Of a stretch of 64,000 nucleotides of DNA, positions 26,955 through 35,697 are shown piece by piece (within the stretch, counting starts at the first letter, position 1; the number at the start of each line of letters is the position of its first letter). A program made the translations under genes and the position numbers. This stretch comes from Arthrobacter sp. Leaf141 (GTDB lineage Bacteria > Actinomycetota > Actinomycetes > Actinomycetales > Micrococcaceae), in assembly GCF_001424565.1 (NCBI RefSeq), contig NZ_LMOL01000005.1:197820-261819 (forward strand), in the 5' to 3' direction. The notes beneath the pieces are model-generated. The model did no database searches, was not told where the DNA came from, and saw only the letters and a list, made by a program, of their open reading frames with translations.

Positions 26955-28177
26955 ATTTGGTCGTAGCGGCTGTGGCCGCCATGTTCTTCCTGTTGCCGTT
27001 CTCGGAAGCATTGCCTGGCGGGATGTCAGCGATTTGGTCCCTGGCTGCGATTGCATTAGTAATCGGAACAGTTGTCTTCGGCCAAGGGAGGCGCCCGCTT
27101 TACGACGGGCTCTGGCCTACGGCTGCGTTCTTGGCTCTCGCAGGCGTCGTCAGCTCTTCGGGTGCCGCCGATGGACTCAGGGGGCACCTCATAATTGGCG
27201 CTCAGGTCTTCCTGTTCATGAGTTTCGGCCCGTTCGCGCTCAGGCGACTTGCCTCCGCACCAAGGCTCAGTCGTATAGCAGTGGGGGCATTCCTTCTCGG
27301 CCAGAGCATCTCTGCTGGAGTTGCGCTGGCGCAGGCTTCAGGCGTGATCGTTCTGGGATGGAAGACGGAGAACGGGCGAGCGCCCGGGCTAGCCAGCCAC
27401 CCGAACATTCTCGGTGTCTTGTCCGGGGTTGCAATTGTGGCGTTCCTCTATCTTCTTTTCAGAACCGAAATTCGAAAGATTGCCCTGATAGTTGGGCTCG
27501 CCGCGAACGTTGGCGGTTTGCTTGTTTCAGGCAGCATCAGTTCGCTTAGTGCATGCATCTTGGGTGTGCTGGTCTTCATGGCCGCGGCGCGAGTATCCAT
27601 GAAAGTCCCAGTCATTATGAGTGTGGTTTGCGGCGCGGTCCTGTGGGTGGTGGCACAACTTTCGGCAGCTGGATTGCTGCGCGGACCTGCTCAGCGAATA
27701 GCCCAGGTAACTGGTCAGACAACTGACGCTAGTACGTTGGACATCCGGCAGAACACCTACGCATTCGCTTGGAATTCGATTCAACGGGACCCACTCTTCG
27801 GGCGTGGGCTTGACTCATCATCGGGCGCGACCTTTGACAATGTGACCCTAACTCACAACATCTTGCTTCGGACTTGGTTTCAAGGGGGTCTAAGCATGGG
27901 CATTGCCTTCGCCCTCGTAGTCGGCGCCGTGGCCATCGTCGTTATTCGGTCCGTAGTCAAGGGCCAGAATGCCGCCGCCGCTGGAGTGCTGACCGTCGTT
28001 GTAGGCTTCTCTCTGACTTCAGCCGCACTCCAACAAGGCTATTTCTGGCTTCTCATCTTTGGTGCTTGGGCGCTCATCGAGCCCCAGCAACTTCGCCGCC
28101 GATCCGGTGCGCCCGTTGCTCAGCCCTTTGACGTAGGGCGTGGTCGCGGTGTTGAACTCCGTACAAATTTACGCTGA
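26951..28177 (+). CDS. O-antigen polymerase/ligase family protein (Wzy-like)
   Basis: 408 residues from a GTG at 26951. About ten or eleven hydrophobic segments and the Wzy_C-type periplasmic loop: GHLIIGAQVFLFMSFGPFAL, GRAPGLASHPNILGVLSG with its conserved His/Pro, and SIQRDPLFGRGLDSSSG followed by TLTHNILLRTWFQGG. This is the polytopic membrane family that polymerises or ligates lipid-linked repeat units on the outer face. As the only Wzy-like gene in the window it could complete the Wzx/Wzc-type EPS cluster at 1.9-14.4 kb, although 12 kb and the dehydrogenase operon separate them. Confidence 0.82.
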   Translation: MNLVVAAVAAMFFLLPFSEALPGGMSAIWSLAAIALVIGTVVFGQGRRPLYDGLWPTAAFLALAGVVSSSGAADGLRGHLIIGAQVFLFMSFGPFALRRLASAPRLSRIAVGAFLLGQSISAGVALAQASGVIVLGWKTENGRAPGLASHPNILGVLSGVAIVAFLYLLFRTEIRKIALIVGLAANVGGLLVSGSISSLSACILGVLVFMAAARVSMKVPVIMSVVCGAVLWVVAQLSAAGLLRGPAQRIAQVTGQTTDASTLDIRQNTYAFAWNSIQRDPLFGRGLDSSSGATFDNVTLTHNILLRTWFQGGLSMGIAFALVVGAVAIVVIRSVVKGQNAAAAGVLTVVVGFSLTSAALQQGYFWLLIFGAWALIEPQQLRRRSGAPVAQPFDVGRGRGVELRTNLR

Positions 28178-28378
28178 GGTTACAGACGCTTTGGGAGCGC
28201 CAGGTACGGCGCATCTCATCGTCACTGATATGTCTTTACCCTGCGTCTGACTCGGCTCTAATTTCCGGCCGCCATGTGGAACCCGCGCTGATCTTGGCCC
28301 AATTCGGCACGTTACCCGTACCTTGCCCTGAGCTTCGCCCCATAGCTTGACGTCATCACCAATCGGACGGAGCAGGGC

Positions 28379-28483
28379 ATGGACATCACCGAATACGCAA
28401 TGGCACTGGGCGGCATGCTGGGTTCCCTCGGAGTGATGGCCCTGCTGGCCGTCGGCGTAATCCGGGCCAAGTCCCGCCACTGA
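28379..28483 (+). CDS. Small membrane protein (34 aa)
   Basis: ATG 28379 with GGAGCAGGG just upstream. A short polar head (MDITEYAMALGGMLGS), one membrane helix (LGVMALLAVGVI) and a basic end (RAKSRH). No family is recognised. It lies 165 bases before the BcsB-like gene on the same strand; small single-helix subunits accompany some polysaccharide synthases, which makes a structural role plausible but unproven. Confidence 0.5.
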   Translation: MDITEYAMALGGMLGSLGVMALLAVGVIRAKSRH

Positions 28484-28647
28484 CGGCTGGCCACGAACCC
28501 CGACGGCTGCCCGGACCGCACCAGCTGGCCGTGACGGCGCACAAGGTAGCGCGTCAACCGGCCAGCCCCGGGATGTTGAGCGGATCTTGACGCAACCTTG
28601 AGTGCAGCTGCAGCACTACCTTGAAGTTGCCCCGGCAGGCTGGACGG

Positions 28648-30669
28648 ATGCTCTCACATATCCGGGCCGGAGGCCTGAGCCTTTCCTGCGCCGCGCTCTT
28701 TGTTGCCGGCACCGTCTTCTCCTCCACAGCAGCCAGCGCGGCGCAGCCCGCGCCTGCCCCGGCAACCGGCGCCCCCGCCGCGCAGCCGGGAGCCGCCCGG
28801 GCCGCCGGAAACCTCGGCTCCGTCTCCGCCATCCCCGGCCAGGCCGCCCAGCTGCTCACCATCCCGGTTCCCGCCGGCCTGCAGCCCACCCGCGTCACCG
28901 GCACCATCGAAGCTCCCAGCCAGACCGCCGGCATCATCCGCGTCACCGCCCGCGGCCGGGTCCTGCTCGAAGCCCCCGCCGCTGCAGCCACCGCCCTGGA
29001 CGTACCGCTCACCCCGGCAGACGTCTCCGGAAATGAGGTGGTCCTGGGCCTGGAATACCTGCCCGCCGTCCGTGACGTCTGCACCGCCGCCGGCTCCGGC
29101 GCCACCCTCAGCAACGTGGCCCTCGCCACCGCAGGGACCGAAACGCTCCCCACCACGGTGGCCGGCTTCCTGGCCCCGTCCGTTCCCGCCGTGTTCATCC
29201 CGGTGCCCGCCGATCCGGCGTCGGACGTCTCCGCCGCGATCCTTTCCGCTTCCGCCGCCGTGACCCACCGCTACCCCAACGCCGCCGTCACCGTGCTCCC
29301 CGCCGCAGACCTCGCAGCCGCCGCCGCCGACGCGCCCAGCGGATCCCGCATCATCACCATCACCGCCGGAACCGGTGCCGCCGGAACCACCCTGACCACC
29401 GAAGCCGGCCGCCCCGCCCTGGCCATCAGCGGCTCCGGCGAGGACCTCCGCACCGCAGCCCAGGCGCTGGCCAGCCCCCAGGCAGCCCTGGCCGACTCCG
29501 GCACCGTCACCGGCATGACCGCCGCCGCACCCGCCGCCGCCGGACCCGAACAGACCCTGGCCGATCTTGGCGCCACCGGCATCCGGCTGGCCGGTTACGG
29601 AACGCAGGAAGCCTACCTGGGGATCAGCCAGTCCCAGTTCGGCGGCCCCGTCTCCGCCTGGACCGCGCAGATCCGCGGCACCCACACCGCCATCCCCACC
29701 GGCGGCCAGGCCAGCCTGTCCGTGTACTGGAACGACTACCTGCTCAGCTCCCAGACCCTGGACGGCGACACCTTCGACATCACCGCCGCCGTGCCTGCCG
29801 GCCAGATCCAGGCCCGCAACGGCCTGCGCCTGCGCCTCACCGCACTGCCCGCCGGCGGCGACTGCTCCGGCCCAGCCGGCCTGCTCCCCATGGAACTGAC
29901 AGTGGACACCACGGGCAGCAAACTCACCGGCGAGCGGGGCCACTCCGTCAAGCCCGGCTTCGCCCGCTTCCCCCAGGTGCTGGGCGGCAGCCTTCCCGTA
30001 GCGTTCGACGGCGGCGCCTCACCACAGGAGAACACCGTCAACGCCGCGGCACTTACCGCAGCCCTGCAGCGCGACTCCGCCACGCTCCTGGACATCAGCC
30101 TCACCGACCCCGCCGCGCTCCTCGACTCCAGCAACTCCGGGCTCCTGGTGGGCGCCACCGCCGCAACCGCGGAGAAGGCCGCCGCCCCGCTCCGCCTCGC
30201 CGAATTCCGCACCGTGGCCGCCCGGGACATCGAATTCGGCGTCGGCACCAGCGCCCCCTACGGCGTGCTGGAGGCCTTCGAGCACAACGGCCGCAACCTG
30301 CTGCTCCTGGGCGGCTGGGCCCCCGGCGCCGCCCCGTCCGGCACACCCACCGGCACCCTCCAGGCCGGCCTGGCATCCTTTGTCCAGCAACAGGACGGCG
30401 GCTGGAGCGCCCTCTCCCGGAACCTGCTGGTCACCCAGACCACCGGCGCCCCGGTGCTGCTGGAGACCAACGCCGTCACGCCCCAAGCCGAAGTGACGGA
30501 CGGGTACCGGCCACTGGCGCTGTGGATTGCCGCCGCCGCGGGCATCCTGGCGCTGACTTTCCTGGGCCGCACCCTGCTCCGCCGCCGGCACCGCCGGCAG
30601 GCAGCCGCGTTCGCCGATGCCAAGGCGGCCCAGGCCGTCGAGGCGGCAGAGCCCACCCATGGCAGCTGA
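28648..30669 (+). CDS. BcsB-like secreted, membrane-anchored polysaccharide synthase subunit
   Basis: 673 residues from ATG 28648 (GGACGG upstream; a TTG at 28621 is less likely). An N-terminal signal peptide (CAALFVAGTVFSSTAASAA), a long extracytoplasmic region, and one C-terminal membrane helix (ALWIAAAAGILALTFLG) with a basic tail. The outer region shows the BcsB-type repeated arrangement, e.g. LADLGATGIRLAGYG and ASLSVYWNDYLLSSQTLDGD, resembling the carbohydrate-binding/flavodoxin-like modules of the cellulose synthase B subunit. It probably guides the polymer out of a partner synthase, here the GT2 two genes on. Very high GC and Ala content. It overlaps the next gene by 11 bases. Confidence 0.72.
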   Translation: MLSHIRAGGLSLSCAALFVAGTVFSSTAASAAQPAPAPATGAPAAQPGAARAAGNLGSVSAIPGQAAQLLTIPVPAGLQPTRVTGTIEAPSQTAGIIRVTARGRVLLEAPAAAATALDVPLTPADVSGNEVVLGLEYLPAVRDVCTAAGSGATLSNVALATAGTETLPTTVAGFLAPSVPAVFIPVPADPASDVSAAILSASAAVTHRYPNAAVTVLPAADLAAAAADAPSGSRIITITAGTGAAGTTLTTEAGRPALAISGSGEDLRTAAQALASPQAALADSGTVTGMTAAAPAAAGPEQTLADLGATGIRLAGYGTQEAYLGISQSQFGGPVSAWTAQIRGTHTAIPTGGQASLSVYWNDYLLSSQTLDGDTFDITAAVPAGQIQARNGLRLRLTALPAGGDCSGPAGLLPMELTVDTTGSKLTGERGHSVKPGFARFPQVLGGSLPVAFDGGASPQENTVNAAALTAALQRDSATLLDISLTDPAALLDSSNSGLLVGATAATAEKAAAPLRLAEFRTVAARDIEFGVGTSAPYGVLEAFEHNGRNLLLLGGWAPGAAPSGTPTGTLQAGLASFVQQQDGGWSALSRNLLVTQTTGAPVLLETNAVTPQAEVTDGYRPLALWIAAAAGILALTFLGRTLLRRRHRRQAAAFADAKAAQAVEAAEPTHGS

Positions 30670-32347
30670 CCTTCTGGCGGCTGACCGCCAGGCGGAACCT
30701 GCCATCGCGGGGGAGCGGGCAGCGCGCCACCTCAGGTGGTGGGCCGCACTCGGCGAACCGGTCCGCGGCCGCCACGTCCCCGGCACTGCCGTCATCGCCG
30801 TGACCGCCGCGGCCATTGGCTTCCTGGCCTGCCTGTACACCACGGGCAACGGCAGCAACCTGGACTACTCGGACGCGCAAAGCCACCTGACCATCGCCCG
30901 CCGCGTCTTCGACAGCAAATCCCCGGGCTTCGAGCAGCTGGGCACCGTCTGGCTGCCCGTGCCGCACCTGCTGCTGATGCCCTTTGTGGTGAACCTGTGG
31001 ATGTTCAGCAGCGGCTGGGGTGCCGGGCTCCTGGGCATCCTGGCGCTTGCCGCCACCGCCTCAGGCCTGTACCGGATCGCGGCCCGCCTGGGCTACGGCC
31101 GGTCCGGCCGGCTCGCCGCCGTCCTGGTGCTCCTGGCCAACCCGGCCATCCTGTACACCTACACCACCGCCCTGACCGAACCCGTGCTGCTGATGTGCCT
31201 GGTGGCCGGTATGGCCGGGCTGGCGCACTGGGCCACCAGCCGCCGCCGGATGAGCGCCGGGGAACTGGCTGTTTTCGCCGGCATCCCCTCCGGCGCCGCG
31301 GTCCTGTCCCGCTACGAAGGCTGGGCCCTGGTCCTCACCGGCACCATTTTTGTCCTGGTGGCGGAAATGCGCCGCTCCGGGCAATGGCGGGAGGCCATCA
31401 CCATGGCCGCCGGCTACGCGATGGTGCCTGCCGCTGCCGTGCTCTGGTGGCTCTCCTACAACTGGGCCATCTACGGCAGCCCGCTGGAGTTTATGTTTGG
31501 CCAGTACTCCGCCTATGCCCAGCAGAAAAACATCACCGACGGCGGCCTGCTGCCCACCAAGGGCAACCTGGGCCTGACCCTGTGGACCTTCCACTGGTCC
31601 CTGCTGGAAACGATGGGGATCGCGGTCCTCGCCGCAGCTGCCTGCGGCGCCGTGGTGGTGGTGTTCCGCCGGGGCCTGGCCACCAGCACCCTGCTCATCG
31701 CCGTGACCGGAAGTGCCTACGCGTTCGCCCTGGTGAGCCTGTTCCTGGGCCAGACCGCCATCAACAACGACCACTCCCTCCCCAGCACCTGGTGGAACAA
31801 CCGCTTCGCCCTCACCGCGCTTCCACTGGTGGCGGTCCTGGTGGCGGCCTTTGTGCACCAGGTGACCCGGCGCCGTCGGACGCGTCCCTGGCTTGCCGGC
31901 GCGCTCCTCCTGGCCCTCGCCCTGCAAAACGCGTGGTGGCTGCAGGACCCCACCGGCCGGCTGGCCATCCTGGCGGAAGGGAACATGTCCCACGTGTCCA
32001 ACACCCACTCGTTCGCCGCCGCCCGCTGGCTGAAGGCGCATTACACCGGTGGCGGGATCCTGATGGATGAGAGCGCCCGCGGCAATGCCGTGCTGCCCAC
32101 CATGGGCATCCCGCTGCACAACATCTACAACCGGGCCTCCGGGGACCACTTTGCCCCGGCCCTGGCGGACCCTGCCCGCTACGCGGAATGGGTGTTCGTC
32201 AATGTGGAAGCCGGCGCGGGGCCGCAGGATTCGGGCTTCACGGACCTGGCCTACGAGGCCATCAGCGCCGACCCCACCTTCAATTCCCGGTACTCCGTGG
32301 TGTTTTCCAGCCCCACCCACCGGATCTACGAAAGGTCCACGGACTGA
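30659..32347 (+). CDS. GT-C membrane glycosyltransferase (family 39-like)
   Basis: 562 residues, ATG 30659 within the end of the BcsB-like gene. It has about a dozen membrane helices. The first outer loop carries NLDYSDAQSHLTIARRVFD and QLGTVWLPVPHLLLMPF, the layout of ArnT/PMT-type polyprenyl-phosphosugar-dependent transferases, with an acidic pair expected to be catalytic. A C-terminal outer domain follows (HSFAAARWLKAHYTGGGILM, MGIPLHNIYNRASGDHF). It should use a lipid-phosphate sugar donor on the outer face, perhaps to add side groups to the polymer made by the neighbouring GT2. No lipid-phosphate sugar synthase is next to it. Confidence 0.8.
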   Translation: MAADLLAADRQAEPAIAGERAARHLRWWAALGEPVRGRHVPGTAVIAVTAAAIGFLACLYTTGNGSNLDYSDAQSHLTIARRVFDSKSPGFEQLGTVWLPVPHLLLMPFVVNLWMFSSGWGAGLLGILALAATASGLYRIAARLGYGRSGRLAAVLVLLANPAILYTYTTALTEPVLLMCLVAGMAGLAHWATSRRRMSAGELAVFAGIPSGAAVLSRYEGWALVLTGTIFVLVAEMRRSGQWREAITMAAGYAMVPAAAVLWWLSYNWAIYGSPLEFMFGQYSAYAQQKNITDGGLLPTKGNLGLTLWTFHWSLLETMGIAVLAAAACGAVVVVFRRGLATSTLLIAVTGSAYAFALVSLFLGQTAINNDHSLPSTWWNNRFALTALPLVAVLVAAFVHQVTRRRRTRPWLAGALLLALALQNAWWLQDPTGRLAILAEGNMSHVSNTHSFAAARWLKAHYTGGGILMDESARGNAVLPTMGIPLHNIYNRASGDHFAPALADPARYAEWVFVNVEAGAGPQDSGFTDLAYEAISADPTFNSRYSVVFSSPTHRIYERSTD

Positions 32348-34329
32348 TGCCCCGCCACGCAGCACCTTCTGTTGACCGGCCCACTGACCTATCCGGCATG
32401 GGCCCCCAGTCGCTGGCACTGGGCCAGACCCTGCTTGAGACGGGGCTGATCACCACGGCCCAGCTGGACCGCGCGCTCCACCGCGCCCGCACGGAGGGCG
32501 GCCTCCTGGGCCGGCACATCATCCTGGAAACGGGCCTGAACCGGCGGCACGTGTACCAGGTCCTGGCCGAGCAGTGGGACGCGCCGCTGGTGGACCTGGT
32601 GGCGCACCCGTCCGACGACGCCCTGCTGGAACAGCTGCACTTCGATGAGGTCTCCGAACCCGGCTGGCTGCCGTGGCACCTGGCGGACGGCGTCCTGACC
32701 GTGGCCACCGCCGTCAAACCCACCGAGGACATCCGGCAGGCTGCCCTGCGCATCACCGGCGCGGAGGACGTGGAGTTCCGGACCACCACCGACTGGGACA
32801 TCAACCACTCCATCCAGCGGGCCTTCCGCAACCACCTGCTCTACGAATCCGCGGAGCGGCTGGCTGAGGAACAGCCCAACGACTCCGCCCGGACCGCCCT
32901 GAACCGCTGGCAGCGCTGGCTCCCGGCGGTGCTGCTGTCAGTTTTCCTGACCGGGCTGGTGCTGGCGCCGCAGCTGACGGCCATTGTGCTGCTCACAGCC
33001 GTCAACGTGGTGTTCCTGGTGAGCATCGGCTTCAAAAGCGTGGCCAGCCTCCGCCAGCCGTTCGACTACCTGCACGACCGCGCGGCCGCCAAGGCCCAGG
33101 CCCGGGAACTCCTGCAGCGGGGGCTGCCGCCGGCGGAAGCCGAGCGGATAGCCGACGGCGACCTTCCCGTGTACACCATCCTGATCCCGGTGTTCCGCGA
33201 GGCCAACATCATCGACAAGCTCCTCACCAACCTTGGGCAGCTGGACTACCCGCGCTCCAAACTGGACGTCCTGGTGCTGCTGGAGGAGGACGACACCGAG
33301 ACCATCGAGGCCGCGAAACGGTCCCGGCCGCCCGAATACGTCCGGATCCTGGTGGTGCCCCGCGGCGACCCGCAGACCAAGCCGCGGGCCTGCAACTACG
33401 GGCTCACCTTCGCGGGGGGCGAGTACGTGGTGATTTACGACGCCGAGGACCGCCCCGACCCGGGGCAGTTGCGGGCCGCGATTGCCGCCTTCCGCCAGGA
33501 CGCCTTCGAACGGCGCTACCTGGAAACCTCCAAGAAGCCGCTGATCTGCGTGCAGGCCGCACTGAACTACTTCAACGCGGACCAGAACGTCCTCACCCGG
33601 CTGTTCACCATCGAGTACACCCACTGGTTTGATTCCATGCTGCCCGGCCTTGACCGGTCCGGGATTCCGCTGCCGCTGGGCGGGACATCCAACCACTTCG
33701 ACACCCGGCTGCTGAAGCTCGTAGGGGCCTGGGACCCGTGGAACGTCACCGAGGACGCCGACCTGGGGCTCCGCGCCGCCGTGGAAGGCTACCGGGTGGG
33801 CGTCATCAACTCCACCACCTGGGAGGAAGCCTGCTCCCAGGTTCCGGCCTGGATCAAACAACGCACCCGCTGGATCAAGGGCTACATGATCACCGCCGCC
33901 GTCAACACCCGCAACTCCATCCGCTACGTCCGGCGCACCGGGGTGCCCGGCGCCGTCGGCTTCCTGGGCCTGATCCTGGGCACACCGCTGGCTTTCCTGG
34001 CCTACCCGCTGGTCCTCGGGTTCACCATCGTCACGTACGTGGGCTACAACTTTGTGGGCCTGGTGCTGCCGCAGTGGCTGCTGTGGGGAGGCGTGGTGTC
34101 CATGCTGTTCGGCAACCTGCTGATGATCCTGGTGTCCGGCATCGCCACCTGGCGCCGGCACGGCTGGCGGATCGCCATCTTCGCCCTGCTCAACCCCGCG
34201 TACTGGGTGCTGCACGCGGTGGCCGCCTGGCGCGCCGCCTGGCAGATGCTCACCAGTCCGCACAAGTGGGAGAAGACCCCGCACGGACTGGAAGCCGAGT
34301 ACCACGACGACGGCCGGTGGTCCGCATGA
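32347..34329 (+). CDS. Processive GT2 polysaccharide synthase with N-terminal MshEN domain
   Basis: 660 residues, ATG 32347 overlapping the previous TGA by one base. Residues about 24-160 form an MshEN (GspE N-terminal) domain with two motifs, LGQTLLETGLITTAQLDRAL and LGRHIILETGLNRRHVYQVL; known MshEN domains bind cyclic di-GMP. Two membrane helices (192-230) precede a GT2 catalytic domain: TILIPVFREANII, EEDDTETIE, IYDAEDRPDPGQ (DxD-like), TEDADLGLR and KQRTRWIKGYM (QxxRW). Helices close the chain. No PilZ domain is present, unlike BcsA. It most likely polymerises a beta-glycan and exports it, with regulation moved to the MshEN head. Confidence 0.87.
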   Translation: MPRHAAPSVDRPTDLSGMGPQSLALGQTLLETGLITTAQLDRALHRARTEGGLLGRHIILETGLNRRHVYQVLAEQWDAPLVDLVAHPSDDALLEQLHFDEVSEPGWLPWHLADGVLTVATAVKPTEDIRQAALRITGAEDVEFRTTTDWDINHSIQRAFRNHLLYESAERLAEEQPNDSARTALNRWQRWLPAVLLSVFLTGLVLAPQLTAIVLLTAVNVVFLVSIGFKSVASLRQPFDYLHDRAAAKAQARELLQRGLPPAEAERIADGDLPVYTILIPVFREANIIDKLLTNLGQLDYPRSKLDVLVLLEEDDTETIEAAKRSRPPEYVRILVVPRGDPQTKPRACNYGLTFAGGEYVVIYDAEDRPDPGQLRAAIAAFRQDAFERRYLETSKKPLICVQAALNYFNADQNVLTRLFTIEYTHWFDSMLPGLDRSGIPLPLGGTSNHFDTRLLKLVGAWDPWNVTEDADLGLRAAVEGYRVGVINSTTWEEACSQVPAWIKQRTRWIKGYMITAAVNTRNSIRYVRRTGVPGAVGFLGLILGTPLAFLAYPLVLGFTIVTYVGYNFVGLVLPQWLLWGGVVSMLFGNLLMILVSGIATWRRHGWRIAIFALLNPAYWVLHAVAAWRAAWQMLTSPHKWEKTPHGLEAEYHDDGRWSA

Positions 34330-34667
34330 GCGCCTGCCTGCCGGTCTTGGACCCGGCCTGCCTGCGCGAACTGGGTGAGGAGCTGGGCGACCCCGCCGGG
34401 GCTGCGGCCTTCCTGGACGGATACCGCGAGCTGCTGCCGGTCCGCATGGACAGCATCAGCTGTGCCGTCGCGGCGCAGGACTTCGAAGCGGCCATGGACC
34501 GGGTTCTGAGCCTGAAAGTCACCTCCACCATGGTGGGTGCCCGGCAGCTGGCCGGCCTGTCCACCGAGCTGGAACACCTGGTGCGGGCGGAGAGCTGGGC
34601 CGCGGCCGGTGTGGCCATGCACGGCCTGGCCCGGGCAGTGGCGGCGCTGACCCCGGTGCTCACATAG
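34326..34667 (+). CDS. HPt-like protein lacking the phospho-accepting histidine
   Basis: 113 residues, ATG 34326 in an ATGA overlap with the synthase gene. Helical, with the HPt core spacing in RVLSLKVTSTMVGARQLAGL: compared with the usual A-H-x-L-K-G-S-x-x-x-x-G-A, the His is Leu and the Gly after Lys is Val. It therefore cannot take a phosphoryl group in the normal way and may act as a docking or sensing subunit for the synthase. No histidine kinase or receiver lies next to it. Assignment rests on the motif pattern only. Confidence 0.6.
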   Translation: MSACLPVLDPACLRELGEELGDPAGAAAFLDGYRELLPVRMDSISCAVAAQDFEAAMDRVLSLKVTSTMVGARQLAGLSTELEHLVRAESWAAAGVAMHGLARAVAALTPVLT

Positions 34668-34720
34668 GGGAAGCCTGCCCTGTTGGTGGTGCCCGCGGAC
34701 GCAGGAAACGGGCGGTGGGT

Positions 34721-34772
34721 CAGAGGGGCAAACCGGATCGCTACAGGACTAACGTCCCGGATTGCCCCTCTG
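34721..34772. terminator. Bidirectional hairpin between convergent HPt-like and ANTAR genes
   Basis: Arms CAGAGGGGCAA-a-CCGG (34721-34736) and CCGG-a-TTGCCCCTCTG (34757-34772) pair over 15 bases with one mismatch, loop 20 bases. It overlaps the last codons of the ANTAR gene. No T-run follows, as is usual for actinobacterial terminators. Confidence 0.6.
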
Positions 34773-35486
34773 GGTGGTGGGGAGGTCCTTGAGGACCCCT
34801 TCCGCCACGTTGCGGACGTGCAGGTTGCGATGGCGGGAGGCGCTGGCAAGCTTGCTGAAGGCGTCCGGGTAGGAACACCGCGTCTGGGCCATGATCACCC
34901 CGCACGCCACATCGATGGATTTCCGGGCTTCCAGGACTGCCTTGAGGTTGTCCCCGGCAGCCCGGATCCCGTGGACTTCGATGGCAAGTTTGAGGCTCTG
35001 CGACGCAACGGCGGCGAACCGGTGGGCTTCCGTCACCACTTCCGGGGAGAACTGGAATCCCGCAGGGCCCAGGAGTGTCAGGGCGCAGGATGAGGTTTCG
35101 TCCAGCCGGACGGGGACGGCCAGGGATCCGCCGTAGGTGCCCACCACCACGGACCCGGCAGAACCAAGCGCGTCCGCCATGGGCCCGCCGTCTTCCAACG
35201 CCGCGAGAGTTGCGGCCCGTCGGTTGTTGGCTGAGATCATGGCGGGGCGCCGGTCCCGGTTCAGTGTGGCGGCGCAGTCGATCTCGACGCCGGCCAGTCC
35301 GCTGATGGCGTGCGCCGCAGCTTGGGTGAGTTTCCGCAGGGAGTCCTGGACGGTCTCGGTGCCGGTCAGCAGGTCCAGCAGGTACGCGGCATGGGCCGCA
35401 GGCATGGTGAGGATCTCCGCCTGGGGTTCGGCATCAGCCACTACCCGCAGGGCCCGCTCTTTGACAATTGCCGGCCGAACTCCCAT
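34749..35486 (-). CDS. GAF-ANTAR domain regulator
   Basis: 245 residues, ATG 35486 with a GGCAGG ribosome site; the open frame further upstream to 35993 is not supported. Residues about 30-170 form a GAF domain (AAYLLDLLTGTETVQDSLRK at its start; CALTLLGPAGFQFSPEVV at its end) and the C-terminal ~55 residues form the ANTAR domain (NLKAVLEARKSIDVACGVIM, then SYPDAFSKLASASRHRNLHV). ANTAR domains bind RNA and prevent transcription termination at paired stem loops. Target genes are unknown; the adjacent polysaccharide genes are candidates. No receiver domain is seen, so the GAF part is the likely sensor. Confidence 0.9.
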   Translation of the reverse strand: MGVRPAIVKERALRVVADAEPQAEILTMPAAHAAYLLDLLTGTETVQDSLRKLTQAAAHAISGLAGVEIDCAATLNRDRRPAMISANNRRAATLAALEDGGPMADALGSAGSVVVGTYGGSLAVPVRLDETSSCALTLLGPAGFQFSPEVVTEAHRFAAVASQSLKLAIEVHGIRAAGDNLKAVLEARKSIDVACGVIMAQTRCSYPDAFSKLASASRHRNLHVRNVAEGVLKDLPTTQRGNPGR

Positions 35487-35697
35487 TTTCCTGCCCCCGA
35501 TTTCACGATTTTTCAAACCACGGATGCGGCTAAACCCTCCAGCAAAACTTAGCTGCGGGCCCGGAGCCCCCACACGAGTAGTGAGTACTCGAGTTTTCTG
35601 CGGGACGCCACGGCAAGTACCCGGGCCACTACCCGGATCCTGCGGCCCGGCCACGTAAAATGAGGTAAACCCGCAGGTCAGGAAGGTCCACCGCTGT

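Noticed and set aside
28654..29943. Long minus-strand open frame (429 codons) opposite the BcsB-like gene
   Set aside because: Gly/Ala/Cys-rich translation typical of the antisense of very GC-rich coding DNA; the plus-strand gene has a signal peptide, domain matches and an anchor.
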